64,000 nt of DNA, taken from Pseudomonas asplenii. GTDB lineage: Bacteria > Pseudomonadota > Gammaproteobacteria > Pseudomonadales > Pseudomonadaceae. The stretch is from assembly GCF_900105475.1 (NCBI RefSeq), contig NZ_LT629777.1, forward strand, positions 5,208,001 through 5,272,000, in the 5' to 3' direction. Position 1 is the stretch's first letter. Every line of letters begins with the position of its first letter. The notes under the pieces were generated by a model. It made no database searches, had not been told where the DNA came from, and saw only the letters and a list, made by a program, of their open reading frames with translations. Position numbers and translations under genes: made by a program. Shown here in pieces: positions 48,713 to 57,473 of the stretch.

Positions 48713-49743
48713 CCGGCACCCCGATTCGCCTGCAAGGCTGCCGCAAGACCTTTTCTGACGGTACGGTGGCCGTACACGCGCTGGACCTGGAGATCGAGCC
48801 CGGTGAGATCCTGGCGATCCTCGGCCCGTCCGGCTGCGGCAAGACCACCACCCTGCGCCTGATCGCCGGCCTGGAGCGTCCCGACAGCGGCCAGGTCTGG
48901 TTTGGTCAACAGGACGTCACCGGCCTGCCAATCGAGCGGCGCGATGTCGGCATGGTGTTCCAGAACTATGCGCTGTTCCCCAACCTCAACGTCGCCGAGA
49001 ACGTGGTCTACGGGCTCAAGGTCCGGGGCGTGGCCGCGACCGAGCGCAAGCGGCGCTGCGCCGAACTGCTGGAACTGGTGGGCCTTGAGACCTACGGCCA
49101 GCGTAGCATCCACGAACTGTCCGGCGGCCAGCGCCAGCGGGTCGCCCTCGCCCGCGCACTGGCGCCACGGCCTCGCGTGCTGCTGCTGGACGAGCCGCTG
49201 GCGGCGCTGGACGCACAACTGCGCGAGCGCCTGCGCAGCGAACTGGATCAACTGCTGCGCAGCCTCGGCATCACCTCGGTGTTCGTCACCCACGACCAGG
49301 GCGAAGCCATGGCCCTCGGTGATCGCATCCTGGTGATGGAAAACGGCCGTGTCGCCCAACTGGGTACGCCGCGCGCCATCTACCAGCAGCCGGCCAACGC
49401 CTTCGTCGCCGGTTTCGTCGGCAACCTCAACGCCTTCAGCGTGCTCGCGCAGCACCGCGATGGCCTGCGGGTCGACGGCGGCGAACTGCCCTGGAGCGGC
49501 GCGCAACAGCCGGCCACAGTCTACTGTCGTCCTGAACACCTGCGGGTGATGGAAAACGGCTCCGGACACCTGCGCGGCCGCCTGCTCGGGCAATTCTTCC
49601 AGGGTGCCCAGAGCCGCCTGCTGGTGGACGTTGGCGCCGCGCAACCGCTGCTGGTCGACAGCAGCGACCCGCACATCCACGCCAACGGCGCGCCGATCTC
49701 CCTGGCCATCGAGCCCCAGGCGCTGTTCACCCTGCAATCGTGA
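48709..49743 (+). CDS. ABC transporter ATPase with TOBE domain
   Basis: ATPase of 344 aa: Walker A GPSGCGKTT near residues 38-46, signature LSGGQRQR, Walker B LLLDEPLAALD, and a C-terminal TOBE region after residue 240. Starts inside the previous permease gene. Confidence 0.9.
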   Translation: MTGTPIRLQGCRKTFSDGTVAVHALDLEIEPGEILAILGPSGCGKTTTLRLIAGLERPDSGQVWFGQQDVTGLPIERRDVGMVFQNYALFPNLNVAENVVYGLKVRGVAATERKRRCAELLELVGLETYGQRSIHELSGGQRQRVALARALAPRPRVLLLDEPLAALDAQLRERLRSELDQLLRSLGITSVFVTHDQGEAMALGDRILVMENGRVAQLGTPRAIYQQPANAFVAGFVGNLNAFSVLAQHRDGLRVDGGELPWSGAQQPATVYCRPEHLRVMENGSGHLRGRLLGQFFQGAQSRLLVDVGAAQPLLVDSSDPHIHANGAPISLAIEPQALFTLQS

Positions 49744-49768
49744 TAATTGCCCTGTACGAGAGGTTTTC

Positions 49769-50602
49769 TTGAATTCTTCGTTTCTAATCGCCCAGATCAG
49801 CGACCTGCACCTCAAGGCCGGCCAGCGCCTGACCTACGGCGTAGTAGACACCCTGGCCGCCTTGCGCCACGCCGTCGATCACCTGAACGCCAGCCTCCCG
49901 CGCCCGGACATCGTGGTGATCAGCGGTGACCTGGTGGACTTCGGCCGACCAGACGAATACGCCGTACTCGCCCCCGAGCTGGCGCGCCTGCAGATGCCCT
50001 GCTACCTGGTGCCCGGCAACCACGACCAGCGCGAGCACCTGCTGGCCGGCCTGCCTGAACACCGCTACCTGCCGCGCGTGACCGATGGTCCTCTGGACTG
50101 GGTGGTGGACGAGTACCCGGTGCGCCTGATCGGCCTCGACTCGACCACTCCCGGCGCCCATGGCGGCTGCGTAACGGACACGCAACTTGAATGGCTCGAC
50201 GAACAACTGGGCCTGCGCCCGGAAGTGCCGACGCTGCTGATCCTGCACCATCCGCCGTTCATCACCGGCATCGGCCATATGGACCGCGAGTCGTTTCAGA
50301 ACGCACCGGGGCTGGAAGCGGTGGTTGCGCGCCATCCACAGGTCGAGCGCTTGCTCTGCGGACATATGCACCGGCCCATGCAGCGACGCTTTGGTGGCAG
50401 TATCAGTTGCGTGTGTCCGGGCACATCCCACCAGATCGTACTGGACCTGCAGGACGCGGCACCGGCGCATTTCAACCTGGAACCTGCGGGGTATCTGTTG
50501 CATGCCTGGCATCCGCAGCGCGGGCTGGTAACCCATAACGGGGTGTTTGGAGCGTATGCGGGGCCATATCCGTTTTATGATGATAATGGGTTGATTGACT
50601 GA
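49769..50602 (+). CDS. GpdQ-like metallophosphodiesterase
   Basis: Protein of 277 aa of the binuclear metallophosphoesterase superfamily with all five metal motifs: ISDLH, SGDLVD, GNHD, LHHPP and CGHMH. The arrangement (YGVVDTLAALRHAVDHLNA, then RPDIVVISGDLVDFGRPDEY) follows GpdQ glycerophosphodiesterase more than CpdA. TTG 49769 is preceded by AGAGG. It follows the ABC genes directly and would cleave the imported phosphodiester in the cytoplasm. Confidence 0.83.
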   Translation: MNSSFLIAQISDLHLKAGQRLTYGVVDTLAALRHAVDHLNASLPRPDIVVISGDLVDFGRPDEYAVLAPELARLQMPCYLVPGNHDQREHLLAGLPEHRYLPRVTDGPLDWVVDEYPVRLIGLDSTTPGAHGGCVTDTQLEWLDEQLGLRPEVPTLLILHHPPFITGIGHMDRESFQNAPGLEAVVARHPQVERLLCGHMHRPMQRRFGGSISCVCPGTSHQIVLDLQDAAPAHFNLEPAGYLLHAWHPQRGLVTHNGVFGAYAGPYPFYDDNGLID

Positions 50603-50683
50603 TCTTGGACGAGGCAATTGATGGCTAATTGACACCAACCTTCGGTAGTATCCGGATTCTTTCTGGATGACCGAAGGCAAGAA

Positions 50684-51340
50684 ATGGACTTCTCCCCTGT
50701 TATCGCCCAGCTCTGGAGCCAGTTTGGCTGGCTGGTTCCGCTGATACTGCTGCTGCGCCTGCTCAAGACCTCCTGGGCCAAGGGACATATCGGCGAACTC
50801 CAGGTGCGCCTGTTCGCTTCTTTGCAGTTGGACAAGCAAATCTACCGTCGCCTGCATAACGTCACCCTGGACACGCTCGACGGTACGACGCAGATCGACC
50901 ACGTGTTTATCTCGACCTACGGCATCTTCGTGCTGGAAACCAAGAACATGAAAGGCTGGATTTTCGGCAACGAGAAGCAGCCGCAGTGGACACAGAAAAT
51001 CTACCGACACACCTCCAGATTCCAGAACCCGCTGCGGCAGAACTACAAGCATCTGAAGGCTCTTGAGGCCACCCTCGGAGTGCCTCTCGAACACCTGCAC
51101 TCGGTCGTCACCTTCATCGGCAGCAGTACCTTCAAGACCTCGATGCCGGCCAACGTTACCCAGGGCACCGGATTCATTCGTTACATCAAGTCCTTTCGCC
51201 AACCGGTGTTCAGCGAAACCGAAGTCGATGCCCTGCTCCAAGCCCTGCAAACCGGTCGACGCGCCGCAACCCTGGCGACTCACCGTGAGCATGTGCAGAA
51301 CCTGAAGCGCCGCAAAACACCGGGCTCACATGACCGTTGA
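50684..51340 (+). CDS. NERD-domain membrane-anchored protein
   Basis: Protein of 218 aa with one N-terminal helix (LVPLILLLRLL) and a NERD domain (residues about 34-150), whose pattern GELQVRLFASLQLDKQIYRRLHNVTLDTLDGTTQIDHVFIS, in short TTQIDHVFIS...GIFVLETKN, carries the nuclease-like D...E.K core. The zinc-ribbon that often follows in this family is missing. Role unknown; nuclease activity is only a family inference. Confidence 0.75.
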   Translation: MDFSPVIAQLWSQFGWLVPLILLLRLLKTSWAKGHIGELQVRLFASLQLDKQIYRRLHNVTLDTLDGTTQIDHVFISTYGIFVLETKNMKGWIFGNEKQPQWTQKIYRHTSRFQNPLRQNYKHLKALEATLGVPLEHLHSVVTFIGSSTFKTSMPANVTQGTGFIRYIKSFRQPVFSETEVDALLQALQTGRRAATLATHREHVQNLKRRKTPGSHDR

Positions 51341-51556
51341 ACGTCTGGAACCCTTATTGAGTCTCGATTCGGGCGAGTTTCTCGTCGGGGAACGTGTATT
51401 GATCGGCATGGGCGTTGATGCACTGCATATAGCCTCTACAGGACGCACAACGCTGGTCATGAGCTGAAACACCGTTGCGCTTCAAAAATCCGCTCCATGG
51501 GTGCAGCATTCACCCCTCAAGACTGCTCCTGCCCCACCTCATGCTGGACTACCTCG

Positions 51557-51748
51557 ATGTTGAGAGAAGACCGAGAAGACCTGGAACTTGAGAACCTTTC
51601 GGTTACGAACCGCAAGTGCCTAGCGGAAACACGAAAGCTGAATGCAGAGGAAAAGAAGATCAAGCGCGAAGCGCTCCTGTACCCCTTCGTCGTCGGAGCT
51701 GGACTGCTCACCGCTCTGGTCACCCTGTTCACTGTTCTGGACAGGTAG
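51557..51748 (+). CDS. Small single-helix membrane protein
   Basis: Protein of 63 aa with a charged coiled-coil-like N-terminus (LREDREDLELENLSV, LNAEEKKIKREA) and one membrane helix (FVVGAGLLTALVTLFTVL). ATG 51557 is preferred to the upstream start at 51497, which has a Cys-rich non-coding look. Not recognised as a named family. Confidence 0.45.
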   Translation: MLREDREDLELENLSVTNRKCLAETRKLNAEEKKIKREALLYPFVVGAGLLTALVTLFTVLDR

Positions 51749-51802
51749 TCAGGAGACTCCGGGCACTTATGTGCCTGTCGATGCCTTTCAACAAGGAAAA
51801 TC

Positions 51803-51994
51803 ATGCATAGCCGATACCCCAAACCTTCCAGCAGGCCGTCTGAAGAACGGCATCAGATACGTACCGAGCTGGCCATGCTCAACAAGGAGATGAGCAGATC
51901 GAGCAATGATTTCTTCCAGGTCTGGTTGCCATTCGTGCTGGGGGCCAGCATGGCGCTGGGCGTCTTCATTCTCGTCTCGTTGATGCGGCACTAA
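51803..51994 (+). CDS. Small single-helix membrane protein
   Basis: Protein of 63 aa with the same plan as its neighbour: a hydrophilic front half with TELAMLNKEMSRSS and a membrane helix (WLPFVLGASMALGVFILVSLM). AAGGAAAA lies before ATG 51803. The pair may be related genes of unknown function. Confidence 0.45.
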   Translation: MHSRYPKPSSRPSEERHQIRTELAMLNKEMSRSSNDFFQVWLPFVLGASMALGVFILVSLMRH

Positions 51995-52049
51995 AGACAG
52001 CCAGTCGTACCTCGCCACGAGCAAGACAGCCCCAACCGAAGCGGTTTAG

Positions 52050-52346
52050 CCTGTAGCCCGGATCATTCAGGGAGCACGTAACCTCGAGCAGCTCCTGGAA
52101 ACGGTGGGTGAAGGCATGATCTATCGCCATTGCTACACCACCCCGGACATCGAGAAAGCCTACGACGAACTGATTGCCTCCGGCGTCCAGCCAGAAGACG
52201 AGAACGGCAGGCCGCTGAGCCGCGAGAACCTGCAATATCCATCCGGGACGCGCATCATCTGGCTGCCCAAGCGTTTTGGGCACTTTTCCATCGAGATCCT
52301 GGAAGAGAAGACCCTGGGGGCCTTCATCGAGAAGGCGTTTGCCTGA
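52050..52346 (+). pseudogene. C-terminal fragment of a VOC-like (glyoxalase fold) protein
   Basis: The frame is open from 52050; the piece from GTG 52104 gives 80 aa with TTPDIEKAYDELIASGVQPE and a final FGHFSIEILEEK, resembling the last beta-alpha-beta unit of a VOC domain. No N-terminal half is present upstream in any frame. It could also be a short intact gene from GTG 52104. Family assignment is tentative. Confidence 0.35.
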
Positions 52347-52761
52347 GATCGCAGCGACTGCCATCCGAGGTAGAACGGAGCCGGACCTGCCTCCAGGCAA
52401 TCGGTGCCAGAAGCAGCACAGCCAGTAGAAACCCCACCTGCGACAAATAGAACACCTCCAACCACTGCCGGTGCAGTGCCACATAGAAGGTGTTGTGAAC
52501 CACATCGGCGACAATGATCGCCACGGTAAGAATGATCCCCAACTGCGGCCTGAGGAAAAGCAGCAACGCAGCCAGAGGATCGAATACGGTCAGTGCAGCC
52601 CAGAATATGCGACTGCCCCAGGGAGTGCCGCTCCCATAGCCGTAATCCCAGAACACCCCATGTTCAAGACAGGCTCGCAGGTGGTTGGCCGTGGCAACGA
52701 AAAGGCAGGCGGCAAAGATCAGCCGGATGGCAAAGGATAGTCTCGACACGGCATCGTCCAT
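52324..52761 (-). CDS. Conserved membrane protein of unknown function
   Basis: Protein of 145 aa with about four helices (LSFAIRLIFAACLFVATANHL; FWAALTVFDPLAALLLFL; IILTVAIIVADVVHNTFYVAL; VGFLLAVLLLAPIAW). Its end overlaps the 3' end of the opposite VOC-like fragment. No family is recognised. Confidence 0.6.
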   Translation of the reverse strand: MDDAVSRLSFAIRLIFAACLFVATANHLRACLEHGVFWDYGYGSGTPWGSRIFWAALTVFDPLAALLLFLRPQLGIILTVAIIVADVVHNTFYVALHRQWLEVFYLSQVGFLLAVLLLAPIAWRQVRLRSTSDGSRCDLRQTPSR

Positions 52762-52805
52762 TGATGGTCTCAGGGGCGCTCATCATATCCAGGCGCCTCC
52801 CTGAG

Positions 52806-53201
52806 CTACTGGCAACCCTTGGAAGGCCATCCTTCAGTACTTCGAGTAATCCACGCAATCGCACACAACGCCACCCCAGCCACATTCAGCGATACCGGAT
52901 TAAAAGCATCGACCAGCATCGCCGGCTGCATCAGCGCCACATCAAGCAACAGACCCAGCAATGCGCCAGCCGCCAGGATCAGCGGCCAGATGAACCTGGG
53001 CATGAGCAGCAGCACCGCCAGAAGCAACTCCGCCCCACCCGCCACCAGTAGCAACCAGGTGGCCTGCCCAAGACCGTGGGCCTGCAACAGCACACGTTCA
53101 CCCGGGCTCTGGACGAGGAGCTTGGGCACCAGGCCATGATAGGCGAACATGAACGCGAGGCTCCCACGTGCGAGCCAGTGGGTCTGCTGCAGACGATTCA
53201 T
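52806..53201 (-). CDS. DoxX-like membrane protein
   Basis: Protein of 131 aa with four helices; LARGSLAFMFAYHGLVPKL and GGAELLLAVLLLMPRFIWPLIL match the DoxX/DoxX-like pattern. ATG 53201 is chosen because the 37 upstream codons overlap the MmuM gene. It lies 11 bases downstream of that gene and may be co-transcribed. Confidence 0.65.
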   Translation of the reverse strand: MNRLQQTHWLARGSLAFMFAYHGLVPKLLVQSPGERVLLQAHGLGQATWLLLVAGGAELLLAVLLLMPRFIWPLILAAGALLGLLLDVALMQPAMLVDAFNPVSLNVAGVALCAIAWITRSTEGWPSKGCQ

Positions 53202-53212
53202 GGCCCGGTCAC

Positions 53213-54112
53213 TCACGCCAGGTTGCGTTTCAGTTCGGCGATATGCTCCGGGCCAATACCGCAGCAGCCACCGATCAGGCTGGCGCCACGTTGTTGCCAG
53301 TCCCTGGCCCATACCAGGTAGCCCGGCGGGTCGAGGTCTTCGCGCAACTCATCCAGGCCATCGTTGGCCTTGGCTTCCTTGGGTTGCGGCGGGAAGGCGT
53401 TGGCATAGGCGCCGATGGCGATATCAGCGCTCAGGCGCTCGATCACCGAGCGCGCCACATCCACTGCCGCACCAATGACCTCGGGTTGGCTGCAGTTGAA
53501 CAGCACCGCCCCCACGCCCAGGCCCGCCACCGCTTCGATGGCCTCGGCCACCGGTTCACCGGAGCGCAGGCGCGGCGTTTCGTCGGTGTCTTCGTCCTGC
53601 AGGGTAAACGACACCCAGAACGGTTTGCCGTCCGCCGGCAGGTGGGCGTGGATCGCGCGGACCTCGGCGATCAGGCTCTGGGTTTCCGCCAGCCACAGGT
53701 CGACATTCGCAGCCAAACCCTCAAGCAGCGGCGTGAGCACTTCGGCCACGCGTTCCGGCTGGAACAGGTCTGGCCGGTAGGAACCGAACAACGGCGGCAG
53801 GGAGCCTGCCACCCGCACCGGGTTCACACTGGCATCGGCGGCCGTCCGGGCCAGTTTGCCGGCGATTTCAGCAAGCTGACGCCCTTCCCGGGCAAAGCGC
53901 TCCTCGCCGATATGAAACGGCACCACCGCATAGCTGTTGCTGGTGATGACCTGGGCACCGGCCGCGATGAACGATGCATGCACACCCACAACCGCTTCGG
54001 GAGCCTCGCTCAGCGCCAGGGCAGACCATTCGGGCTGGCGGAACGGTGCGCCGCTGCGTTGCAGCTCGCGCCCCATGCCACCGTCCAGCACCACCATCGA
54101 TCGTTGTTTCAT
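53213..54112 (-). CDS. Homocysteine S-methyltransferase family protein, MmuM-like
   Basis: Zinc methyltransferase of 299 aa. The zinc ligands are Cys in FNCSQP and the Cys pair in GGCCG near the C-terminus; DGGMGREL near the start is the family opening. It would transfer a methyl group from S-methylmethionine or a similar donor to homocysteine. ATG 54112 follows AAGGAAG. The gene is divergent from an amino acid binding protein gene, which suggests import of its substrate. Confidence 0.88.
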   Translation of the reverse strand: MKQRSMVVLDGGMGRELQRSGAPFRQPEWSALALSEAPEAVVGVHASFIAAGAQVITSNSYAVVPFHIGEERFAREGRQLAEIAGKLARTAADASVNPVRVAGSLPPLFGSYRPDLFQPERVAEVLTPLLEGLAANVDLWLAETQSLIAEVRAIHAHLPADGKPFWVSFTLQDEDTDETPRLRSGEPVAEAIEAVAGLGVGAVLFNCSQPEVIGAAVDVARSVIERLSADIAIGAYANAFPPQPKEAKANDGLDELREDLDPPGYLVWARDWQQRGASLIGGCCGIGPEHIAELKRNLA

Positions 54113-54166
54113 ATAACTTCCTTGAATGTGCTTATGAAGAAAATTCACTATGTTCAGTACGCTTAT

Positions 54167-54181
54167 AGCTATTTAATAGCT
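54167..54181. promoter_or_regulatory. Inverted repeat AGCTATT-T-AATAGCT in the MmuM/ABC promoter
   Basis: Perfect seven-base arms around one base, in a 104-base AT-rich divergent promoter. Likely operator of the methionine or sulfur regulator involved. Confidence 0.4.
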
Positions 54182-54216
54182 TAATTCTACTTACAAGCAA
54201 CTTTTCAGGAGCTTAC

Positions 54217-55038
54217 ATGCGTTTTCCTTCCTTGCTGGGCGCGGGACTGCTCGCGCTTGCTGCTACTTCACAGGCTTTTGCCGGTGCCACTCTGGATCGG
54301 GTCGAGTCGCGCAAGGAACTGGTCAACGTGCTGATGGAAAGCTATCCGCCGTTCTCCTTCCTGAACGACCAGAACCAGCTCGATGGTTTCGACGTCGATG
54401 TAGCCAAGGCGGTCGCGCAAAAGCTCGGCGTCAAGCTGCGCCTGGAAACCCCCTCGTGGGACGTGATCGCCGCTGGCCGCTGGAGTGGCCGCTATGACAT
54501 CTGCATCTGTTCGATGACGCCGAGCAAGGCCCGGGCCGAAGTGTTCGACTTCCCGGTGGAGTACTACGCTTCGCCTGCGGTGATCGTGGTCAACGCCAAG
54601 GATGACCGCATTCATTCGGCCAAGGATCTGGAAGGCCGCAAGGTCGGTCTGACCAGCGCATCCAGCTACGAGAGCTACCTGAACAAGAACCTGGTGATCG
54701 AAGGCGCCGAAGACAAGAAGATCGACTATCCCTTCGACTTCGTCCAGATCGCTCCCTATGACACCGATAACGTGGCCTTCCAGGACTTGGGCCTGGGCGC
54801 CGGGGTACGTCTGGATGCGATCCTGACCAATCTGGTGACCGCTCAACCGCGCCTTGACCAGGACAAGCGTTTCAAGCTGGCGGGCGCCCCGTTGTATGAA
54901 GAGCCCAACTCGGTCGCCATCGAGAAAGGCGACCCCGAATGGGACGCGAAGGTACGCCAGGTGTTCGCAGAGCTTAAAGCCGATGGCACCCTGAGCCGCC
55001 TGTCGCAGAAATGGATCGGTACCGACATCAGCAAATGA
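54217..55038 (+). CDS. Amino acid ABC transporter binding protein (SBP family 3)
   Basis: Periplasmic binding protein of 273 aa with a signal peptide ending QAFA near residue 22. Family segments include NVLMESYPPFSFLND, LDGFDVDVAKAVAQKLG and later GTLSRLSQKWIGTD. Paired with an MmuM-like enzyme, so S-methylmethionine or another sulfur amino acid is a possible ligand. Confidence 0.88.
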   Translation: MRFPSLLGAGLLALAATSQAFAGATLDRVESRKELVNVLMESYPPFSFLNDQNQLDGFDVDVAKAVAQKLGVKLRLETPSWDVIAAGRWSGRYDICICSMTPSKARAEVFDFPVEYYASPAVIVVNAKDDRIHSAKDLEGRKVGLTSASSYESYLNKNLVIEGAEDKKIDYPFDFVQIAPYDTDNVAFQDLGLGAGVRLDAILTNLVTAQPRLDQDKRFKLAGAPLYEEPNSVAIEKGDPEWDAKVRQVFAELKADGTLSRLSQKWIGTDISK

Positions 55039-55856
55039 GTGCCTTCCCGCCTACCCCCAAGCCCGTGGTCAGCACCACGGGCCCACGCCTGTTCAGCTTT
55101 CGCACCCGCCTGTACCTGACCTGGCTGGTGCTGTTCGCCTTGTTCATCGCGTTCTTCCTGAGCTTCGACCTGAAGTTCTCGATCATCGTCGACAAGTTCC
55201 CCAACCTGGCCGGTTTCAAGCTGGGGCCGAACGGTTTCCTGCAGGGCGCGGCACTGACTCTGTTCCTCTGTCTGTGCTCGATGGTGGTCTCGGTCCTGTT
55301 CGGCTTCGCCGCGGCTCTGGCGCGGTTGTCGCAAAGCGCGGTCCTGGTGGGCATCGCCAGTTTTTACACGTCGTTCTTTCGCGGCACACCGCTGCTGATC
55401 CAGATCCTGCTGATCTACCTGGGGCTGCCGCAACTGGGCATGGTGCCGGGCGCAATCAGTGCCGGCATCATCGCCCTGTCGCTCAACTACGGCGCCTACC
55501 TGAGCGAGATATTTCGCGCCGGCATCCTCGGCGTCGCTCGCGGCCAGCGGGAAGCGGCGCTGGCCTTGGGAATGCGTGAGCCACAGATATTCCGGTATGT
55601 GGTCCTGCCGCAGGCCATGCGCGTGATCATTCCACCGACCGCCAACCAGTTCATCTCGATGCTCAAGGATTCATCACTGATTTCGGTGATGGGGGTGTGG
55701 GAAGTGATGTTCCTGGCGCAGTCCTATGGCCGCTCCAGCTATCGTTACCTGGAAATGCTGACCACCGCGGCAGTGATCTATTGGCTGCTGTCGATCCTGC
55801 TGGAACTGGTGCAAGCGCGGCTGGAAAGACACTTCGGCAAGGCTTACCGGCGGTGA
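55035..55856 (+). CDS. Amino acid ABC transporter permease
   Basis: Inner-membrane permease of 273 aa, longer than usual at the N-terminus (a first helix from residue 25 and a periplasmic segment before the typical core). The EAA loop is REAALALGMREPQIFRYVVLPQAMRVI near residues 180-205. ATGA overlap with the binding protein gene. No ATPase gene follows, so the importer must borrow one from elsewhere. Confidence 0.88.
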   Translation: MSAFPPTPKPVVSTTGPRLFSFRTRLYLTWLVLFALFIAFFLSFDLKFSIIVDKFPNLAGFKLGPNGFLQGAALTLFLCLCSMVVSVLFGFAAALARLSQSAVLVGIASFYTSFFRGTPLLIQILLIYLGLPQLGMVPGAISAGIIALSLNYGAYLSEIFRAGILGVARGQREAALALGMREPQIFRYVVLPQAMRVIIPPTANQFISMLKDSSLISVMGVWEVMFLAQSYGRSSYRYLEMLTTAAVIYWLLSILLELVQARLERHFGKAYRR

Positions 55857-55976
55857 CCCTCGGGGATGGCGACCTCGCCATCCTGTCGATGCACCGAGCG
55901 AACCGGCCCCGTCCTGCCATTGACTCTCCCCTTAGGGGCACACCCTACCCTGGGACTCCACGTTCAGGATGCGGTG

Positions 55977-56555
55977 ATGATGAGCAAACGAGTTCTGGTG
56001 ATTCTGGGCCACCCTTCAGCCGAGAGCTTCTGTGGTGCGCTGGCCGAGCGCTATGCCGAAACAGCCAGGAACGCCGGGCATGAGGTCCGTGTGTTGCGCC
56101 TTGGCACCCTGGATTTCGACCCTGTACTGCACGAAGGTTACCGACAGGTCCAGCCACTGGAAGCGGACCTGCTCCAGGCCCAGACGGACATCACCTGGGC
56201 CGAGCACATGGCATGGGTCTATCCGATCTGGTGGGGAGGCATTCCGGCCTTGATGAAAGGCTTTTTCGACAGGACATTCCTGCCCGGTTTCGCTTTCCGC
56301 TACCGCCAGGGAAAAGCCTTCCCCGACCAGCTTCTCAAGGGGCGCACGGCTGACCTGCTGGTGACGATGGATACACCGCCGTGGTACTTCAAATGGGTCT
56401 ACCGCATGCCCGGCCTGCACCAGGTGCGCAAGACCACCTTGCAGTTCTGTGGCATCAGGCCAATGAAGACCCTGATGTTCGGACCACTGCTCGGTTCCAG
56501 CGACCTGCAGCGAAATACCTGGCTGCGACAGACCGAGGCAATCGCCCGCCGCTGA
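55977..56555 (+). CDS. NAD(P)H-quinone oxidoreductase-like flavodoxin-fold protein
   Basis: Protein of 192 aa of the NQO/KefF-like family: RVLVILGHPSAESFCGAL at the start, HMAWVYPIWWGGIPALMKGFFDRTFLPGFAF in the middle, and GSSDLQR near the end. It likely reduces quinones or acts as a regulatory oxidoreductase. Two adjacent ATG codons (55977, 55980); AGGA lies eight bases before the first. Confidence 0.85.
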   Translation: MMSKRVLVILGHPSAESFCGALAERYAETARNAGHEVRVLRLGTLDFDPVLHEGYRQVQPLEADLLQAQTDITWAEHMAWVYPIWWGGIPALMKGFFDRTFLPGFAFRYRQGKAFPDQLLKGRTADLLVTMDTPPWYFKWVYRMPGLHQVRKTTLQFCGIRPMKTLMFGPLLGSSDLQRNTWLRQTEAIARR

Positions 56556-56630
56556 CTGGTCCGGGTTCCCGCTGCGATAGGGTTGTGCAAAGATGCGCCA
56601 CCGCCCCATCCCGCTCGAAAAAGGACGTTC

Positions 56631-57050
56631 ATGTACATCGGCAAAGCCGCCCAACTGTCGGGCACGACCGTCAAGACCATCCGCCACTACGAAGACATCG
56701 GTTTGCTGCCGCCCCCTCGGCGCGAAGGAAAATACCGGGTTTACAGCCAGCAAAGCGTCGAACTGCTGACGTTCATCAAATGCGCCCAGCAGTTGGGTTT
56801 CAAACTCAAGGAAATGCAGGCGATCCTCGAGGACCATCACGGCCAAGAGTTGCCCTGGGAAGTGGCGAGAAAAGCCATCGCCGATAAAAAGCAGGAGCTG
56901 ATGACGCAGATCCAGGGGCTGCAAAAGATCCATGCGGGGCTGGAGGCGTTTGAAAGCATCTACGAGTCACTGCCAGATAGCGTCGCTCCCAGAACGCAGC
57001 CTACTCAATGTTCAATACTACCCTCGCATGAAGGCGCTGTTACGAGTTGA
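56631..57050 (+). CDS. MerR-family regulator
   Basis: Protein of 139 aa with the MerR HTH (IGKAAQLSGTTVKTIRHYEDIGLLPPPRR) and a coiled-coil (residues 85-120). No metal-ligand cysteines are seen, so it is not a mercury or copper sensor. It follows the flavoprotein gene by 75 bases and probably regulates it under redox or organic stress. Confidence 0.85.
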   Translation: MYIGKAAQLSGTTVKTIRHYEDIGLLPPPRREGKYRVYSQQSVELLTFIKCAQQLGFKLKEMQAILEDHHGQELPWEVARKAIADKKQELMTQIQGLQKIHAGLEAFESIYESLPDSVAPRTQPTQCSILPSHEGAVTS

Positions 57051-57191
57051 GCGCAATGGTGCTTCAGAAAGACATCCCTATCGACATGAATCCACCTTTA
57101 AAACCCAGTAAAAATGTCATAGCACCGTCATTTTAATATGAAATCTTTCCTCCGCCTGCAACATGACGTCGCGAGCATACCTGAGCGATAA

Positions 57192-57473
57192 CGCTCTGCT
57201 TACAATATCCCCCGTCGATCTACGAGCCTCGGATGTCGACTACGCAATCGTATCTTCGTGAGCTTTCTCTCATTGCCGGGGATCAATACAAGGACACTCC
57301 AGATGGCGTTGAACTCACAGGCGATCAACGTGACAGGCGGGTCGGCCTGCTCGGATCGTAAAGCCAATGAGGAGGATGGATGCGAGCTCGCTTACGATCG
57401 CATCCTGGCAGGAATGGCTCATGCAATGAAGCTGCCCTTGGCAACTCGGAAGAGCACGGTGGCAGAGGTCTGA
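57192..57473 (+). pseudogene. C-terminal remnant of a cysteine desulfurase-like (class V aminotransferase) gene
   Basis: An open frame from 57192 (with a GTG at 57258 giving 71 aa) contains LSLPGINTRTLQMALNSQAINVTGGSACSD, shortened here to PGINTRTLQMAL and GGSACSD, the pattern around the active-site Cys of NifS/IscS. No PLP lysine region is found upstream, so the gene is a fragment. It overlaps the start of the DHH gene (TGATG). The composition is less GC-rich than around. Confidence 0.5.
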
